DNA of 32,606 nt from Trueperaceae bacterium. GTDB lineage: Bacteria > Deinococcota > Deinococci > Deinococcales > Trueperaceae. A program made the position numbers and the translations under genes. This document shows positions 8,381 to 16,015 of this stretch, one piece after another. Each line of letters begins with the position of its first letter. The stretch's first letter is position 1. The notes beneath the pieces are model-generated. The model was not told where the DNA came from. It searched no databases and saw nothing but the letters and a program-made list of their open reading frames with translations. The stretch lies in NCBI GenBank assembly GCA_011390675.1, contig JAABRX010000039.1, positions 1 to 32,606 on the forward strand, read 5' to 3'.

Positions 8381-8511
8381 CGCAGCAAGGACGGGACGTC
8401 GACGAACGTCGCGACGGCTCCGTCGCGCAAGTCGGTCACGCGCGCCCGCCACGGCGAGCCGCGATCGGCGTCGCGCCAGAGATGAAGGGCGAGGAGGACG
8501 TCGTCGCGCAT
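8296..8511 (-). CDS. Small conserved-looking protein, 71 aa, unknown function
   Basis: A 71-aa cytoplasmic protein starting MRDDVLLALHLWRDAD and containing 'WRARVTDLRDGAVATFVDVPSLLRYLSDAFG'. The mixed composition and amphipathic pattern look like a real folded domain, not a shadow ORF. An excellent GGAGGA lies 8 nt before the ATG at 8511, which decides the start over the upstream GTG. Its last 85 nt overlap the 3' end of the BTAD regulator on the other strand. It sits 66 nt downstream of ktrA on the same strand and may be the last gene of that operon. I do not recognise the family. Confidence 0.65.
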   Translation of the reverse strand: MRDDVLLALHLWRDADRGSPWRARVTDLRDGAVATFVDVPSLLRYLSDAFGAEAGADPGVEGRAPSVDGGG

Positions 8512-8577
8512 AGGGCATCCTCCGACCACGGGCGTGAACGGAGCGTTGCGGCGGCGGAACGACCCACCGGCGAGCGC

Positions 8578-9237
8578 CTACCCGCTAGCGCCCTCACGAA
8601 AGCGATCGAGCGCTTCGGTCGAACCGATCACCACGAGGATGTCGCCCTCTTCGACCTCGAAGTCGGCCTTGGGGCCCACCGTCAGCGCGTCGCCGCGCTC
8701 GATCGCCACGACCTGGATGGCGAACCGATTGGGCAGGCGCAGGTGCGCGAGGCTCCCCACGAGCTTCGGACCGGCGACGAACTCGAGCACGCCGTGGGCG
8801 TCGCCGAGCGCGAAGGCATCGACGAGCGCCGGCGTCACCAACTGCTGCGCCAAGCGCTCGCCCATGTCGTGCTCGGGTCGGACCACGTGGTCGGCGCCGA
8901 CCTTCGTGAGGACCTCGGCCGCGCGCGTCGAGCCGGCCTTCGCGACGATGTGCTGCGCCCCGAGTTCCTTGGCGGCCGCGGTCGCGAGAACCGAAGCCTC
9001 GAACGAATCGCCGATCGCGATCACGACCGCGTCGAAGTTCGACACCCCCACCTTGGACAGCTCCGCCTCGCTGGCCGCGTCGAGCACCAGCGCATGGGTG
9101 GCGTGCGCCATGACGTCCTCGAGCGGCCCCTCACGACGGTCGACGATCACGACCTCGTGGCCGAGCTCGAACAGCGTGCGGGCGAGCGCGCCGCCGAAGC
9201 GGCCCGCGCCCACGACCAGGTACGACCGAACCTTCAT
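8578..9237 (-). CDS. ktrA: KtrA/TrkA-type K+ channel regulatory subunit
   Basis: A 219-aa peripheral cytoplasmic subunit of a Ktr potassium uptake system. The N-terminal RCK_N Rossmann domain shows 'LVVGAGRFGGALA' (residues 7-19) with the acidic nucleotide-binding residue in 'VVIVDRREG'. A C-terminal RCK_C domain (about 135-215) ends 'EEGDILVVIGSTEALDRF'. The length matches single-unit KtrA, not the double-length TrkA of enterobacteria. KtrA forms an octameric ring that gates KtrB in response to ATP/ADP and, in some species, c-di-AMP. GGAGG precedes the ATG by 5 nt, and the gene lies 25 nt after ktrB. Confidence 0.93.
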   Translation of the reverse strand: MKVRSYLVVGAGRFGGALARTLFELGHEVVIVDRREGPLEDVMAHATHALVLDAASEAELSKVGVSNFDAVVIAIGDSFEASVLATAAAKELGAQHIVAKAGSTRAAEVLTKVGADHVVRPEHDMGERLAQQLVTPALVDAFALGDAHGVLEFVAGPKLVGSLAHLRLPNRFAIQVVAIERGDALTVGPKADFEVEEGDILVVIGSTEALDRFREGASG

Positions 9238-9262
9238 CGCGCCTCCTTCGGTCGCCGCCCGC

Positions 9263-10669
9263 TCATCCGACGACCACGTCCTCCCGAGGGTACCGGCGCA
9301 CGCGGTCCAACGGCACCGCAGCGACCGCGAGCCCCACCGTCAATAGCCCGACGCGCCCGATCACCATCAGCAGGACGACCACCACGCGTCCCAGATCGGA
9401 AAGCGCGCCGGTCGCCCCCATCGACAGGCCTACGGTCCCGAACGCCGACATCGCCTCGAACGCGAGCGCCCCGAAGGGCACGTCCGGGTCGGTGGCCGTG
9501 AGCAGCAGGATCGCCACGGCCAAGATCCCCACCGCCCCCGTCGCCAACGCCGCCGCACGGACCACCAGCGCGCCGCCGAGGGTCCGGCCGAACGCCACCG
9601 GATCGCCGCGGCCGCGCGCGACGGCCACCGCCGTGAGGACGAGCACGGCTGCGGTGGTGGTCTTGATCCCACCGGCCGTCGAACCCGGGTTCCCACCGAT
9701 GAACATCAGCAGCGCCGTCCACGCCTGCCCGGCGGGCGACATGGCGCCGACGTCGATCACGTTGAAGCCTGCCGTGCGCGGCGTGAGCCCCTGGAACGCG
9801 GCTGCGAGCCAGCGTGCACCCACTGGGAGCGCGCCCAACGTCTCCGGGTTGCGCCACTCGAAGGCGGCGATGCCCACCACCCCTGCGACGACCAGCACCG
9901 CGGTCGTCGCGAGCGCGAGCCGGCTGTGGAGGGTGAGCGGGGTTCTCGGCCGCGCTGCCCGGCCCGCCGCCGTGCGCCGCGAACGCTTCGCCCGATAGGC
10001 GACCACGACGTCGGTGGTGACGACCAGCCCGAGGCCGCCGGCGACGAACAGCGCCGCGACCACCCCCGCGACCCACGGGTCGCCCACGTACGACTCGAGG
10101 CTGTTGGCGAACAACGAGAAGCCGGCGTTGTTCCAAGCGCTCACCGCGTGGAAGACGGCCTGCCAGGCGCCGGCGGCAAGGCCGTGGTCCCGCGCGAACG
10201 CGGGCCACAGGGCCAGCGCGCCGACGAGCTCGATCGCCGTCGTCACGAGCAGCAGGCCGCGCACGAAGCGCACCACCCCGCCCACCTCCAGGCGGCTGGT
10301 CTGCACCTGCAGGCCCAAGCGCTCGACGACGCCCAACCGTCGCCCGAGCGTCAGGGCCACGAGCGCACCGACCGACAGCACGCCCAGCCCACCCGCCTTG
10401 ATCAGCAGCACCAGCACGGCCTGGCCGAACGGCGACAGCGCCGTACCGGGATCGACCACGATCAAGCCGGTCACGCACACCGCGCTGGTCGCCATGAAGA
10501 GCGCGTCCGAGAGGCTCAGGCTCACCCCGGGCGCATGCGCGATCGGCAGCGCGAGCAGCAGCGTGCCGACCGCGATGGCGGTGAGGAACCCTCCGAGCAC
10601 CGCTTGGGGCGGACGCGGCGAACGCGATCGGCGAGCGCGGGGCGGGAAGCGGGTCGCGAATCGAGTCAC
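9263..10669 (-). CDS. ktrB: KtrB/TrkH-type K+ transporter membrane subunit
   Basis: A 468-aa membrane protein of the TrkH/KtrB family with four repeated M1-P-M2 units. The pore-loop motifs are visible in order: 'TSAVCVTGL', 'SAWNNAGFSLF', 'GGNPGSTAGGIKTTT' and 'SAFGTVGLSMG', each with its filter glycine. It forms the K+ (or Na+/K+) pathway through the inner membrane and works with KtrA encoded next. The start is GTG at 10669, overlapping the ABC-F stop codon by 4 nt (GTGA), so its translation is coupled to the ABC-F gene. A basic, Pro-rich N-terminal tail of about 20 residues precedes the first helix. Confidence 0.93.
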   Translation of the reverse strand: MTRFATRFPPRARRSRSPRPPQAVLGGFLTAIAVGTLLLALPIAHAPGVSLSLSDALFMATSAVCVTGLIVVDPGTALSPFGQAVLVLLIKAGGLGVLSVGALVALTLGRRLGVVERLGLQVQTSRLEVGGVVRFVRGLLLVTTAIELVGALALWPAFARDHGLAAGAWQAVFHAVSAWNNAGFSLFANSLESYVGDPWVAGVVAALFVAGGLGLVVTTDVVVAYRAKRSRRTAAGRAARPRTPLTLHSRLALATTAVLVVAGVVGIAAFEWRNPETLGALPVGARWLAAAFQGLTPRTAGFNVIDVGAMSPAGQAWTALLMFIGGNPGSTAGGIKTTTAAVLVLTAVAVARGRGDPVAFGRTLGGALVVRAAALATGAVGILAVAILLLTATDPDVPFGALAFEAMSAFGTVGLSMGATGALSDLGRVVVVLLMVIGRVGLLTVGLAVAAVPLDRVRRYPREDVVVG

Positions 10670-12096
10670 GTCGGAACTACGCTACGCCCGTCCAGGCCGC
10701 CCTCCGTCGAGAAGCGCCACACCTGGGTGGCGAGCCGCGCGACCAGCCTGCGGTCGTGGCTGGCGATCAGCAGCGTGCCCGGGAACCCCTCGAGGAGCGC
10801 CTCGAGCGCCTCGACCGCCCGCACGTCGAGGTGGTGGGTCGGCTCGTCGAGCACCAGCAGGTGCGCGTCCGCGACGGCGACGCAGGCGAGCGTCAGCCGC
10901 CGCCGCTCGCCGCCCGAGAGCTCGTCGACGGGTCGGTCGGGCGCGGAGGGGATGCCGGCCTCGGCGGTCGCACGCCAAACGTCGGCGGGCCGCACGTCGG
11001 ATCGGACGCTGCGCAGCACGTCGCCGACCGTGCCCGCACCGGACCCTCGTGCGCGCGTCCACGGCTCGGCGACTTGATCGACGTGCGCCACCGCCAAGCC
11101 GACCCCGAGCCGTACGGAGCCCGCGTCCGGCGCGCGCCGGCCGGTCAGCACGTCGAGGAGCGTGCTCTTGCCGGCGCCGTTGGGGCCCACCAGCGCCACC
11201 CGGTCGCCGCGGCGCACGTACAGGTCGAGGCCGGCGACCAGCGTACGGCCGCCGCGCCGCACCACCAGGTCGTGCGCGGTGACCACCTCCAGCGGCCCCC
11301 GATCCGCGGGGCGCGCGACGAAGCCGAGCCGACGCCGGTCCTCGTACGGCTTGGCGACGGGCGGCTCGCGCTCGAGTCGCGCCCGCATGGCGCGGGTGCG
11401 GCGCGCCAGCGTGTTCGAGGCCGACTCCGCGCGGTTCTTCGCCAAGAGCTTGGACGTGCCGTCGGCGTAGCGCGGGTCGAACGTGCCGACGCTGCGGGCA
11501 CGCGACCCTTCGCGCTGGACCGCGCCCGCCAGGCTCGCCCGGCGCGCCGTGTCGGCCCGGTGCCGGCGCACCCCCGCCGCGTCGGCGGCGGCGCGGCGCG
11601 CGATCGCCTCGGCGTACGCGCCCGCGTCGATCCGCAGCGCGCCGCGCTCCAAGAACGCGACGTCGGTCGCCACCGCGTCGAGGAACGCCCGGTCGTGGGC
11701 GACGAACAGCACCGCGGCGTCGCTCGCGATCAGCCACGCCTCGAACCAGGCGAGCGCCTCGCCGTCCAGGTGGTGCGTGGGCTCGTCGAGCAGCAGTACA
11801 TCGGCCCCAGACGCGCTCAACGCTTCGAGGCGGCGGCGCTGGTGCTCGCCGCCCGAGCCGGGCGGTCCGTCGTCCGGCAGCATCTGGTCGAGGTGGCCGA
11901 CGCGACCCTCGCGGTGCACGCGCCCACGGTCCGGCACGCAGAGCCCGGCCGCCACCCGCAGGAGCGTCGACTTGCCGGCGCCGTTCTCACCCACCAGGGC
12001 GAGACGCTGGCCAGCGTGAAGGTGAAGGAGGACGTCGTCGAAGAGCGTGCGGTCGCCGAGGTCGACGCCGACGCCCGAGAGGCGCAGGGAGGGCAT
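10666..12096 (-). CDS. ABC-F family ATPase (ribosome-associated type)
   Basis: A 476-aa soluble protein with two nucleotide-binding domains and no membrane segments, as in ABC-F translation or antibiotic-resistance factors. NBD1 has Walker A GENGAGKST (36-44), Q-loop Gln71, signature SGGEHQ (81-86) and Walker B LLLDEPTHHLD. The linker (about 170-250) is Arg/Ala-rich and ends near 'KPYEDRRRLGF'. NBD2 has Walker A GPNGAGKST (about 303-311), signature LSGGERRRL (about 392) and a second LLDEPTHHLD. NBD1 is unusual: Walker A to signature is about 45 residues, against about 89 in NBD2, so its helical subdomain is largely missing. It is the first gene of an operon with ktrB and ktrA. Its role (ribosome rescue, resistance or regulation) cannot be told. 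Confidence 0.9.
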   Translation of the reverse strand: MPSLRLSGVGVDLGDRTLFDDVLLHLHAGQRLALVGENGAGKSTLLRVAAGLCVPDRGRVHREGRVGHLDQMLPDDGPPGSGGEHQRRRLEALSASGADVLLLDEPTHHLDGEALAWFEAWLIASDAAVLFVAHDRAFLDAVATDVAFLERGALRIDAGAYAEAIARRAAADAAGVRRHRADTARRASLAGAVQREGSRARSVGTFDPRYADGTSKLLAKNRAESASNTLARRTRAMRARLEREPPVAKPYEDRRRLGFVARPADRGPLEVVTAHDLVVRRGGRTLVAGLDLYVRRGDRVALVGPNGAGKSTLLDVLTGRRAPDAGSVRLGVGLAVAHVDQVAEPWTRARGSGAGTVGDVLRSVRSDVRPADVWRATAEAGIPSAPDRPVDELSGGERRRLTLACVAVADAHLLVLDEPTHHLDVRAVEALEALLEGFPGTLLIASHDRRLVARLATQVWRFSTEGGLDGRSVVPT

Positions 12097-12270
12097 GAGG
12101 GCTCCGGCCCCGTGCGGGGCGGCACCAGGATCCGTCGTGTCCGCTACGCCGCCCTGGGGCAGCGCGACGGACGGTCGGTCAGCGGTGGGTGCGTCGGAGC
12201 GTGGGTTCCATGGTCGGGTACCGCCGCGAGCGCGGACGGGAGGGGCCCCCGGAAACCGGGTCGGGCCACG
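12097..12270 (-). promoter_or_regulatory. Long structured 5' leader of the ABC-F-ktrBA operon
   Basis: Between the -10 (12274-12279) and the ABC-F ATG lie about 170 nt without another gene. The leader holds a 10-codon uORF, a 7-bp stem (TCCGTCG/CGACGGA, 12131-12137 with 12165-12171) enclosing an inner hairpin after the uORF stop, and a GCCCC-GCAC-GGGGC hairpin directly before the CGGAG ribosome binding site. ABC-F resistance genes in other bacteria often use such leaders for translation-dependent attenuation. The rest of the intergenic region up to 12395 shows no gene. Confidence 0.45.
12179..12211 (-). CDS. Candidate leader peptide (10 aa) upstream of ABC-F
   Basis: ATG GAA CCC ACG CTC CGA CGC ACC CAC CGC TGA encodes MEPTLRRTHR, lying in the ABC-F leader about 60 nt after the predicted transcription start and about 80 nt before the ABC-F ATG. 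Arg-rich, stall-prone leader peptides are typical of attenuators, but no strong Shine-Dalgarno sequence precedes this one and short ORFs occur by chance. Confidence 0.3.
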   Translation of the reverse strand: MEPTLRRTHR

Positions 12271-12273
12271 CGA

Positions 12274-12302
12274 AATCTAGCGCGGCACGGCGCCGGCGTC
12301 AA
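12274..12302 (-). promoter_or_regulatory. Promoter TTGACG-17-TAGATT for ABC-F-ktrBA
   Basis: On the minus strand TTGACG (12297-12302), a 17-nt spacer and TAGATT (12274-12279) make the best sigma-70-type promoter seen in the window. It reads toward the ABC-F gene. Confidence 0.7.
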
Positions 12303-12395
12303 GCGCACGCATGGGTTCAGGACCCGCGCCCAGGACCGCGCGGCCACGATCGCGGTAGGCGTCGCGCGCACCGGGCGTCCGCGCCACCCTGAGCC

Positions 12396-14870
12396 ATGGC
12401 CGACGGTTCCACGCACCGCTGGTGGCACGCCCCGGGCCCGTGGATCGCCCAGGTCGAGGCTCCACCCACGGCCGCCGCGGCGCCGCTCGACGTGTGGACG
12501 CTGCTGCTCGGCGGCGAACCGACGATGCCGCTGGGGACCTCCTCGCGATGGGCGCCAGTGCCGAGCCACCGGCTTGGGCGACGACCTCGCGCTCGGCGCG
12601 TCCTCGCCCCCACCGTCGAGGGCGCGCTGGCGTGGGCGCGCGGCGAGCTCGAGGCGCTCACGTCCGCCGCCGACGATCGCGAAGACGCGCGCGACGGCGC
12701 ACCTCCCAGCGTCGCGTTCCGGGTGCGCGGCGACCGGCGGGTGCGTTGGCGAGCGCACACCGTCCGCGACGTGCGCGACGCGGCGCGCGCCGTCGCGGGT
12801 TGGGACGGTGCACCGAGCGCTCCGCACGCGACGCCCGTCGCGACCACGGAACCCAAGGGCGTGCCCGCCCTGACCGCTGCGCAGCGCGCGGTGGTGGAGC
12901 ACGACGGCGGCCGCGCCGTCGTGCTCGCGGTGGCCGGCGCCGGCAAGACCACGACCATGGTCGCGCGCGTGCGCCACCGCGTGGCCACCGGACGCTGCGA
13001 CCCGGCGGCCACCCTCGTCGTCAGCTTCTCGCGCGCGGCGGTCGCGGCCGTGCGCGCCAAACTCGACGCCGACCCGATCACCGCGGCGGTCGAGGCGCGC
13101 ACCTTCCACGCCCTCGCGCACCGGCTCCTGGCGCTCGGCACCGACCGGACGGGGGCCGGGCCGGCGGCGGACGACGTCGTCTCGGCGATCGTGCGCATCG
13201 CACGCCGCGAGGCCGTCGACCGCGACCCCGACCTGGCGGACGCCTGGCAGGCTGCCGACCTCGCCGCGTTCACGGCCTACCGAGGCCGAGCGCTGGCGCG
13301 GCTCGAGCTCCCCGGCCTGGCGACGCGCGCGCTGCCACCATCGGCGATCGCCGAGGCGCGCCCACCACCGCCCGACCCCGAACACCCGGCCCACCCGGCG
13401 CTCCTCGAGGACTTCGAACGGGTGCGGGCCGCGCGCGGCTGGATGGACCACGACCAGCTGTTGGTCGAGGCGTGGCTGGCCGTGCACGGCGACCCGGCCA
13501 TCGTGGCGGGCGCGCGCGGTCGGTGGCGAACCTGGCTCATCGACGAGGCGCAGGACCTGAACGCGGTGCAGCTCGCGCTCCTCGAGCGTCTGACCTTCGG
13601 ACGCGACGACGTCGTCCTCGTAGGCGACGACGACCAGGCGATCTATGGGTTCCGCGGCTCGACGCCCGGCCTGCTCCGCGGCTACGCGGCCGAGCACCGC
13701 GCGCGCGTCCTCGTGCTCGACGAGGCGTTCCGGTCGCGGGCCGAGCCACTGGCGATCGCCGCGTCCTTGATGGCGCACGCAGGTGCCACCGGCGGCCCCG
13801 AACGCGCGCACGTCCGACCGCGCGCGGTGCGCGGACCCGGCGGCGCCTTGACGCTCGACGTCGCCAGCGGACCGGACGGCGAAGCGCGCGCCCTGCTCGC
13901 GCGGGCGTGCACCCACCATGGTGCGGGCGGCGCGTGGCGCGACCAGGTGGTGCTGCTGCGGCGCTTCGATCAAGCGCCCGCCCTGGAGCGGGCCGCGGCG
14001 CGCCTGGGGGTGCCGCTGCGGCTCGAGGGGGTGGCGCCGCTCGTGCGGCACCCCGAGGTCGTCGCCGCCTGGGCCGGAGTAGCGCTGGCGCTGGGCGCGC
14101 TGCACGACGCACCGCCGGCGACCCGCGAACGGGCCTGGCGCCGCTGGTTGCTGGGGCCCGGCGCCCAGACGCGCCCCGCCGCGCTCGCCACGGCGCGGGC
14201 GCTCGCCGGCAGCCCGGGTCCCGGTGCCCGCGCCTGGCGCACGCACGCGCCGCGCGGGGCCGACCCCGCCGTCGGCGAGCGGCTGGCGGCGATCGCGGCG
14301 GTCGCCGAGGACGCGGCCCGAGCGCTGAGCGCGGCCGGCACCGACCCGCGCAGGTGGCCCGCCGGTCCTGGACTGCGGCTGCGCGCGGCGCTCGACCTGC
14401 TCGGCGACGCCGGACCCACGCCCGCGGCCACGGCGTACGAAGCATGGCGCAGGACGGTTCGCGCCCGCGCACCGGACGACGCGCTCCTCGTGACCAGCGT
14501 CCACCGCGCCAAGGGGCTCGAGTGGCCGGTCGTCCACGTGCCGGGCATGACGGCGGGCGTGTTCCCGACGGGCTCGGACCCCGAGGAGCGCCGGCTGGCC
14601 TACGTCGCCTGGACCCGCGCGCGCGACGCGCTGCACCTCTACCGCGACGGCCTTCGCCCGCCCTCGCCGTTCCTGGCCGACGGGGACGTCGCCGACGTGA
14701 TCGCGCTGGCGCTCGACCTGGCGCACGTGAGCTCGGACCCGAGGAGCCAAGCGGGACCGGAGCGCCTCGCGGCGGCGTGGGCACGGCGCGAAGCGGCCGC
14801 GCGCTTCGGCTCCCGGGTCGGCTCCGGCGCAGCGCGGACGGCACCGGGAACGCCGTCGGGCGCGCGGTAG
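12396..14870 (+). CDS. UvrD/PcrA-like SF1A DNA helicase
   Basis: An 824-aa helicase with the SF1A motifs in order: Q-motif-like 'LTAAQRAVVEHD', Walker A AVAGAGKTTTM (about 178-188), 'SFSRAAVAAVRAKL', 'TFHALAHRLL', Walker B WLIDEAQDLN (about 381-390), motif III VLVGDDDQAIYGFRGS (about 408-423), motif IV-like 'LDEAFRSRAEPL', motif V 'TSVHRAKGLEWPVVHVPG' (about 697-714) and motif VI 'YVAWTRARDALHLY'. It probably unwinds DNA 3'-5' in repair or replication restart. About 165 residues at the N-terminus have no recognisable domain, and the region between motifs IV and V is shorter than in classical UvrD. It may therefore be an accessory helicase and not the housekeeping UvrD. The ATG has no clear Shine-Dalgarno sequence. 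Confidence 0.88.
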   Translation: MADGSTHRWWHAPGPWIAQVEAPPTAAAAPLDVWTLLLGGEPTMPLGTSSRWAPVPSHRLGRRPRARRVLAPTVEGALAWARGELEALTSAADDREDARDGAPPSVAFRVRGDRRVRWRAHTVRDVRDAARAVAGWDGAPSAPHATPVATTEPKGVPALTAAQRAVVEHDGGRAVVLAVAGAGKTTTMVARVRHRVATGRCDPAATLVVSFSRAAVAAVRAKLDADPITAAVEARTFHALAHRLLALGTDRTGAGPAADDVVSAIVRIARREAVDRDPDLADAWQAADLAAFTAYRGRALARLELPGLATRALPPSAIAEARPPPPDPEHPAHPALLEDFERVRAARGWMDHDQLLVEAWLAVHGDPAIVAGARGRWRTWLIDEAQDLNAVQLALLERLTFGRDDVVLVGDDDQAIYGFRGSTPGLLRGYAAEHRARVLVLDEAFRSRAEPLAIAASLMAHAGATGGPERAHVRPRAVRGPGGALTLDVASGPDGEARALLARACTHHGAGGAWRDQVVLLRRFDQAPALERAAARLGVPLRLEGVAPLVRHPEVVAAWAGVALALGALHDAPPATRERAWRRWLLGPGAQTRPAALATARALAGSPGPGARAWRTHAPRGADPAVGERLAAIAAVAEDAARALSAAGTDPRRWPAGPGLRLRAALDLLGDAGPTPAATAYEAWRRTVRARAPDDALLVTSVHRAKGLEWPVVHVPGMTAGVFPTGSDPEERRLAYVAWTRARDALHLYRDGLRPPSPFLADGDVADVIALALDLAHVSSDPRSQAGPERLAAAWARREAAARFGSRVGSGAARTAPGTPSGAR

Positions 14871-14873
14871 ACT
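14868..14873 (+). promoter_or_regulatory. Possible -10 hexamer TAGACT for yojF-bshB2-M20
   Basis: TAGACT (TANNNT) overlaps the helicase stop codon and lies about 50 nt before the yojF start and its AGGAGG. No good -35 is seen. The downstream genes could instead be read through from the helicase gene. Confidence 0.3.
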
Positions 14874-14924
14874 GCCGCGACGCGCGGCGTGCCCCACGCA
14901 CCGACCGCGCCCAGGAGGCCCCCG

Positions 14925-15278
14925 TTGCGACCCATCGACCGCGAAGCCGTGCAGGGCGAGCTCGATCGCCGGCTCGGCCGGACCGTGTACCTGCACCTCG
15001 AGACGACGACCGGCTCCTACACGGCGCTCGGTCCCGAGAAGAAGCCCCCCGTGATCGCGTTCGTGCGCAACGCCCAGGTCACGTACCAGCGCGGCTCGGT
15101 GACCGGCCCGGGCCCGTATCGGGTCGGCCTCAAGCTCGACGGCGGCTGGGTGTACGCCGACGGCCTGACCGACTTCGAGGTGAGCGAGCGCGACGAGCTC
15201 CTGCTCGCCGGCCTCGACCCCGAGGGCCAACTGACCGTCGCCCTGCAGCTCTCCGAGACCCCCTTCCGGGAGGCGTGA
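14925..15278 (+). CDS. yojF: YojF family protein (DUF1806), partner of BshB2
   Basis: A 117-aa soluble protein of the DUF1806 family, recognised by 'VYLHLETTTGSYTAL', 'AFVRNAQVTYQRGSVTGPGPYRVGLKLDGGWVYADGLTDFE' and its place directly before a BshB2 gene, the same order as yojF-yojG (bshB2) in Bacillus. The biochemical role is unknown; the conserved pairing suggests it helps or regulates the deacetylase. TTG at 14925 is chosen as start because AGGAGG lies 6 nt upstream (14913-14918); the in-frame GTG at 14889 has no such site. BshB2 begins 2 nt after the stop codon. Confidence 0.83.
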   Translation: MRPIDREAVQGELDRRLGRTVYLHLETTTGSYTALGPEKKPPVIAFVRNAQVTYQRGSVTGPGPYRVGLKLDGGWVYADGLTDFEVSERDELLLAGLDPEGQLTVALQLSETPFREA

Positions 15279-15280
15279 CC

Positions 15281-16015
15281 GTGCCCGAACCGATCCCCTT
15301 CGTCCACGCGGACGAGCGCGCCCTGCTCGTCGTGCTGCCGCACCCCGACGACGAGACCTTCTCGTCGGGTGGCACCCTCTCGGCCTGCGCCGACGCCGGC
15401 GTCCGCACCCTCTACCTGTGCGGCACCTACGGCGACATGGGGCGCCGCATGGGGCGTCCCGCCTTCGCCAACCGCGAGTCGCTGCGCGACGTGCGCGAGC
15501 GCGAGCTGGCCGACGCCTGCGCGGTCATCGGCTGCGAGGTGCGGATCATGGGCCTGCGCGACAAGTGCGTCGAGTTCGAGGACCCGCACGTGGTCGCGCG
15601 CCGCATCCGGTCGGTGATCGACGAGCTACGGCCCAGCACGGTGATCACCTTCTACCCAGGGTTCGGCGTCCATCCCGACCACGACGCTTTGGGTTGGTTC
15701 ACGCAGCTCGCGGTGCGCGGCGTCGCGGCGGACGCGCGCCCGCGGCTGCTCGCCGTCGCCGTGGGCGACGCGGAGCAGAACCGCAAGGCGCTCGGCGAGC
15801 CCGACGTGGTGTCGAACATCGCCGCGACGCAGCAGCGCAAGATCGACGCGCTCAAGGCGCACCGGAGCCAGACCGAGAACATGTTCCTGCGCTGGGAAGA
15901 AGACCGCGAGACGGACGACCAGGAGAAGGCGTTCCGCGAGCGCATGCTCGGCGGCGAGCGGTACTACCTCCTCGACCCCGACCTCGTCACCGACTACGAG
16001 CGCCGGCACGCGTGA
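15281..16015 (+). CDS. bshB2: Bacillithiol biosynthesis deacetylase BshB2
   Basis: A 244-aa zinc-dependent PIG-L/LmbE-type deacetylase. The zinc motif HPDDE appears at about residues 21-25 (LPHPDDETFSSGGT) and the second metal motif VHPDHDA at about 130. 'TLYLCGTYGDMGRRMG' and the C-terminal 'TENMFLRWEE....GGERYYLL' fit the BshB2 subgroup. It removes the acetyl group from GlcNAc-malate to give GlcN-malate, the second step of bacillithiol synthesis in the cytoplasm. GTG at 15281 is preferred (GGGAGG 7 nt upstream); an in-frame GTG at 15275 overlapping the yojF stop is too close to that site. Neither bshA nor bshC lies in this window. Confidence 0.88.
   Translation: MPEPIPFVHADERALLVVLPHPDDETFSSGGTLSACADAGVRTLYLCGTYGDMGRRMGRPAFANRESLRDVRERELADACAVIGCEVRIMGLRDKCVEFEDPHVVARRIRSVIDELRPSTVITFYPGFGVHPDHDALGWFTQLAVRGVAADARPRLLAVAVGDAEQNRKALGEPDVVSNIAATQQRKIDALKAHRSQTENMFLRWEEDRETDDQEKAFRERMLGGERYYLLDPDLVTDYERRHA

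Noticed and set aside
4741-9501. 1586-aa plus-strand ORF
   Set aside because: It is an Arg/Gly-rich frame overlapping the BTAD regulator in another frame and antisense to ktrA; no motifs are seen.
12144-15230. 1028-aa minus-strand ORF opposite the helicase
   Set aside because: It is a shadow of the UvrD-like gene, which has all helicase motifs on the plus strand; the ORF has no recognisable fold.
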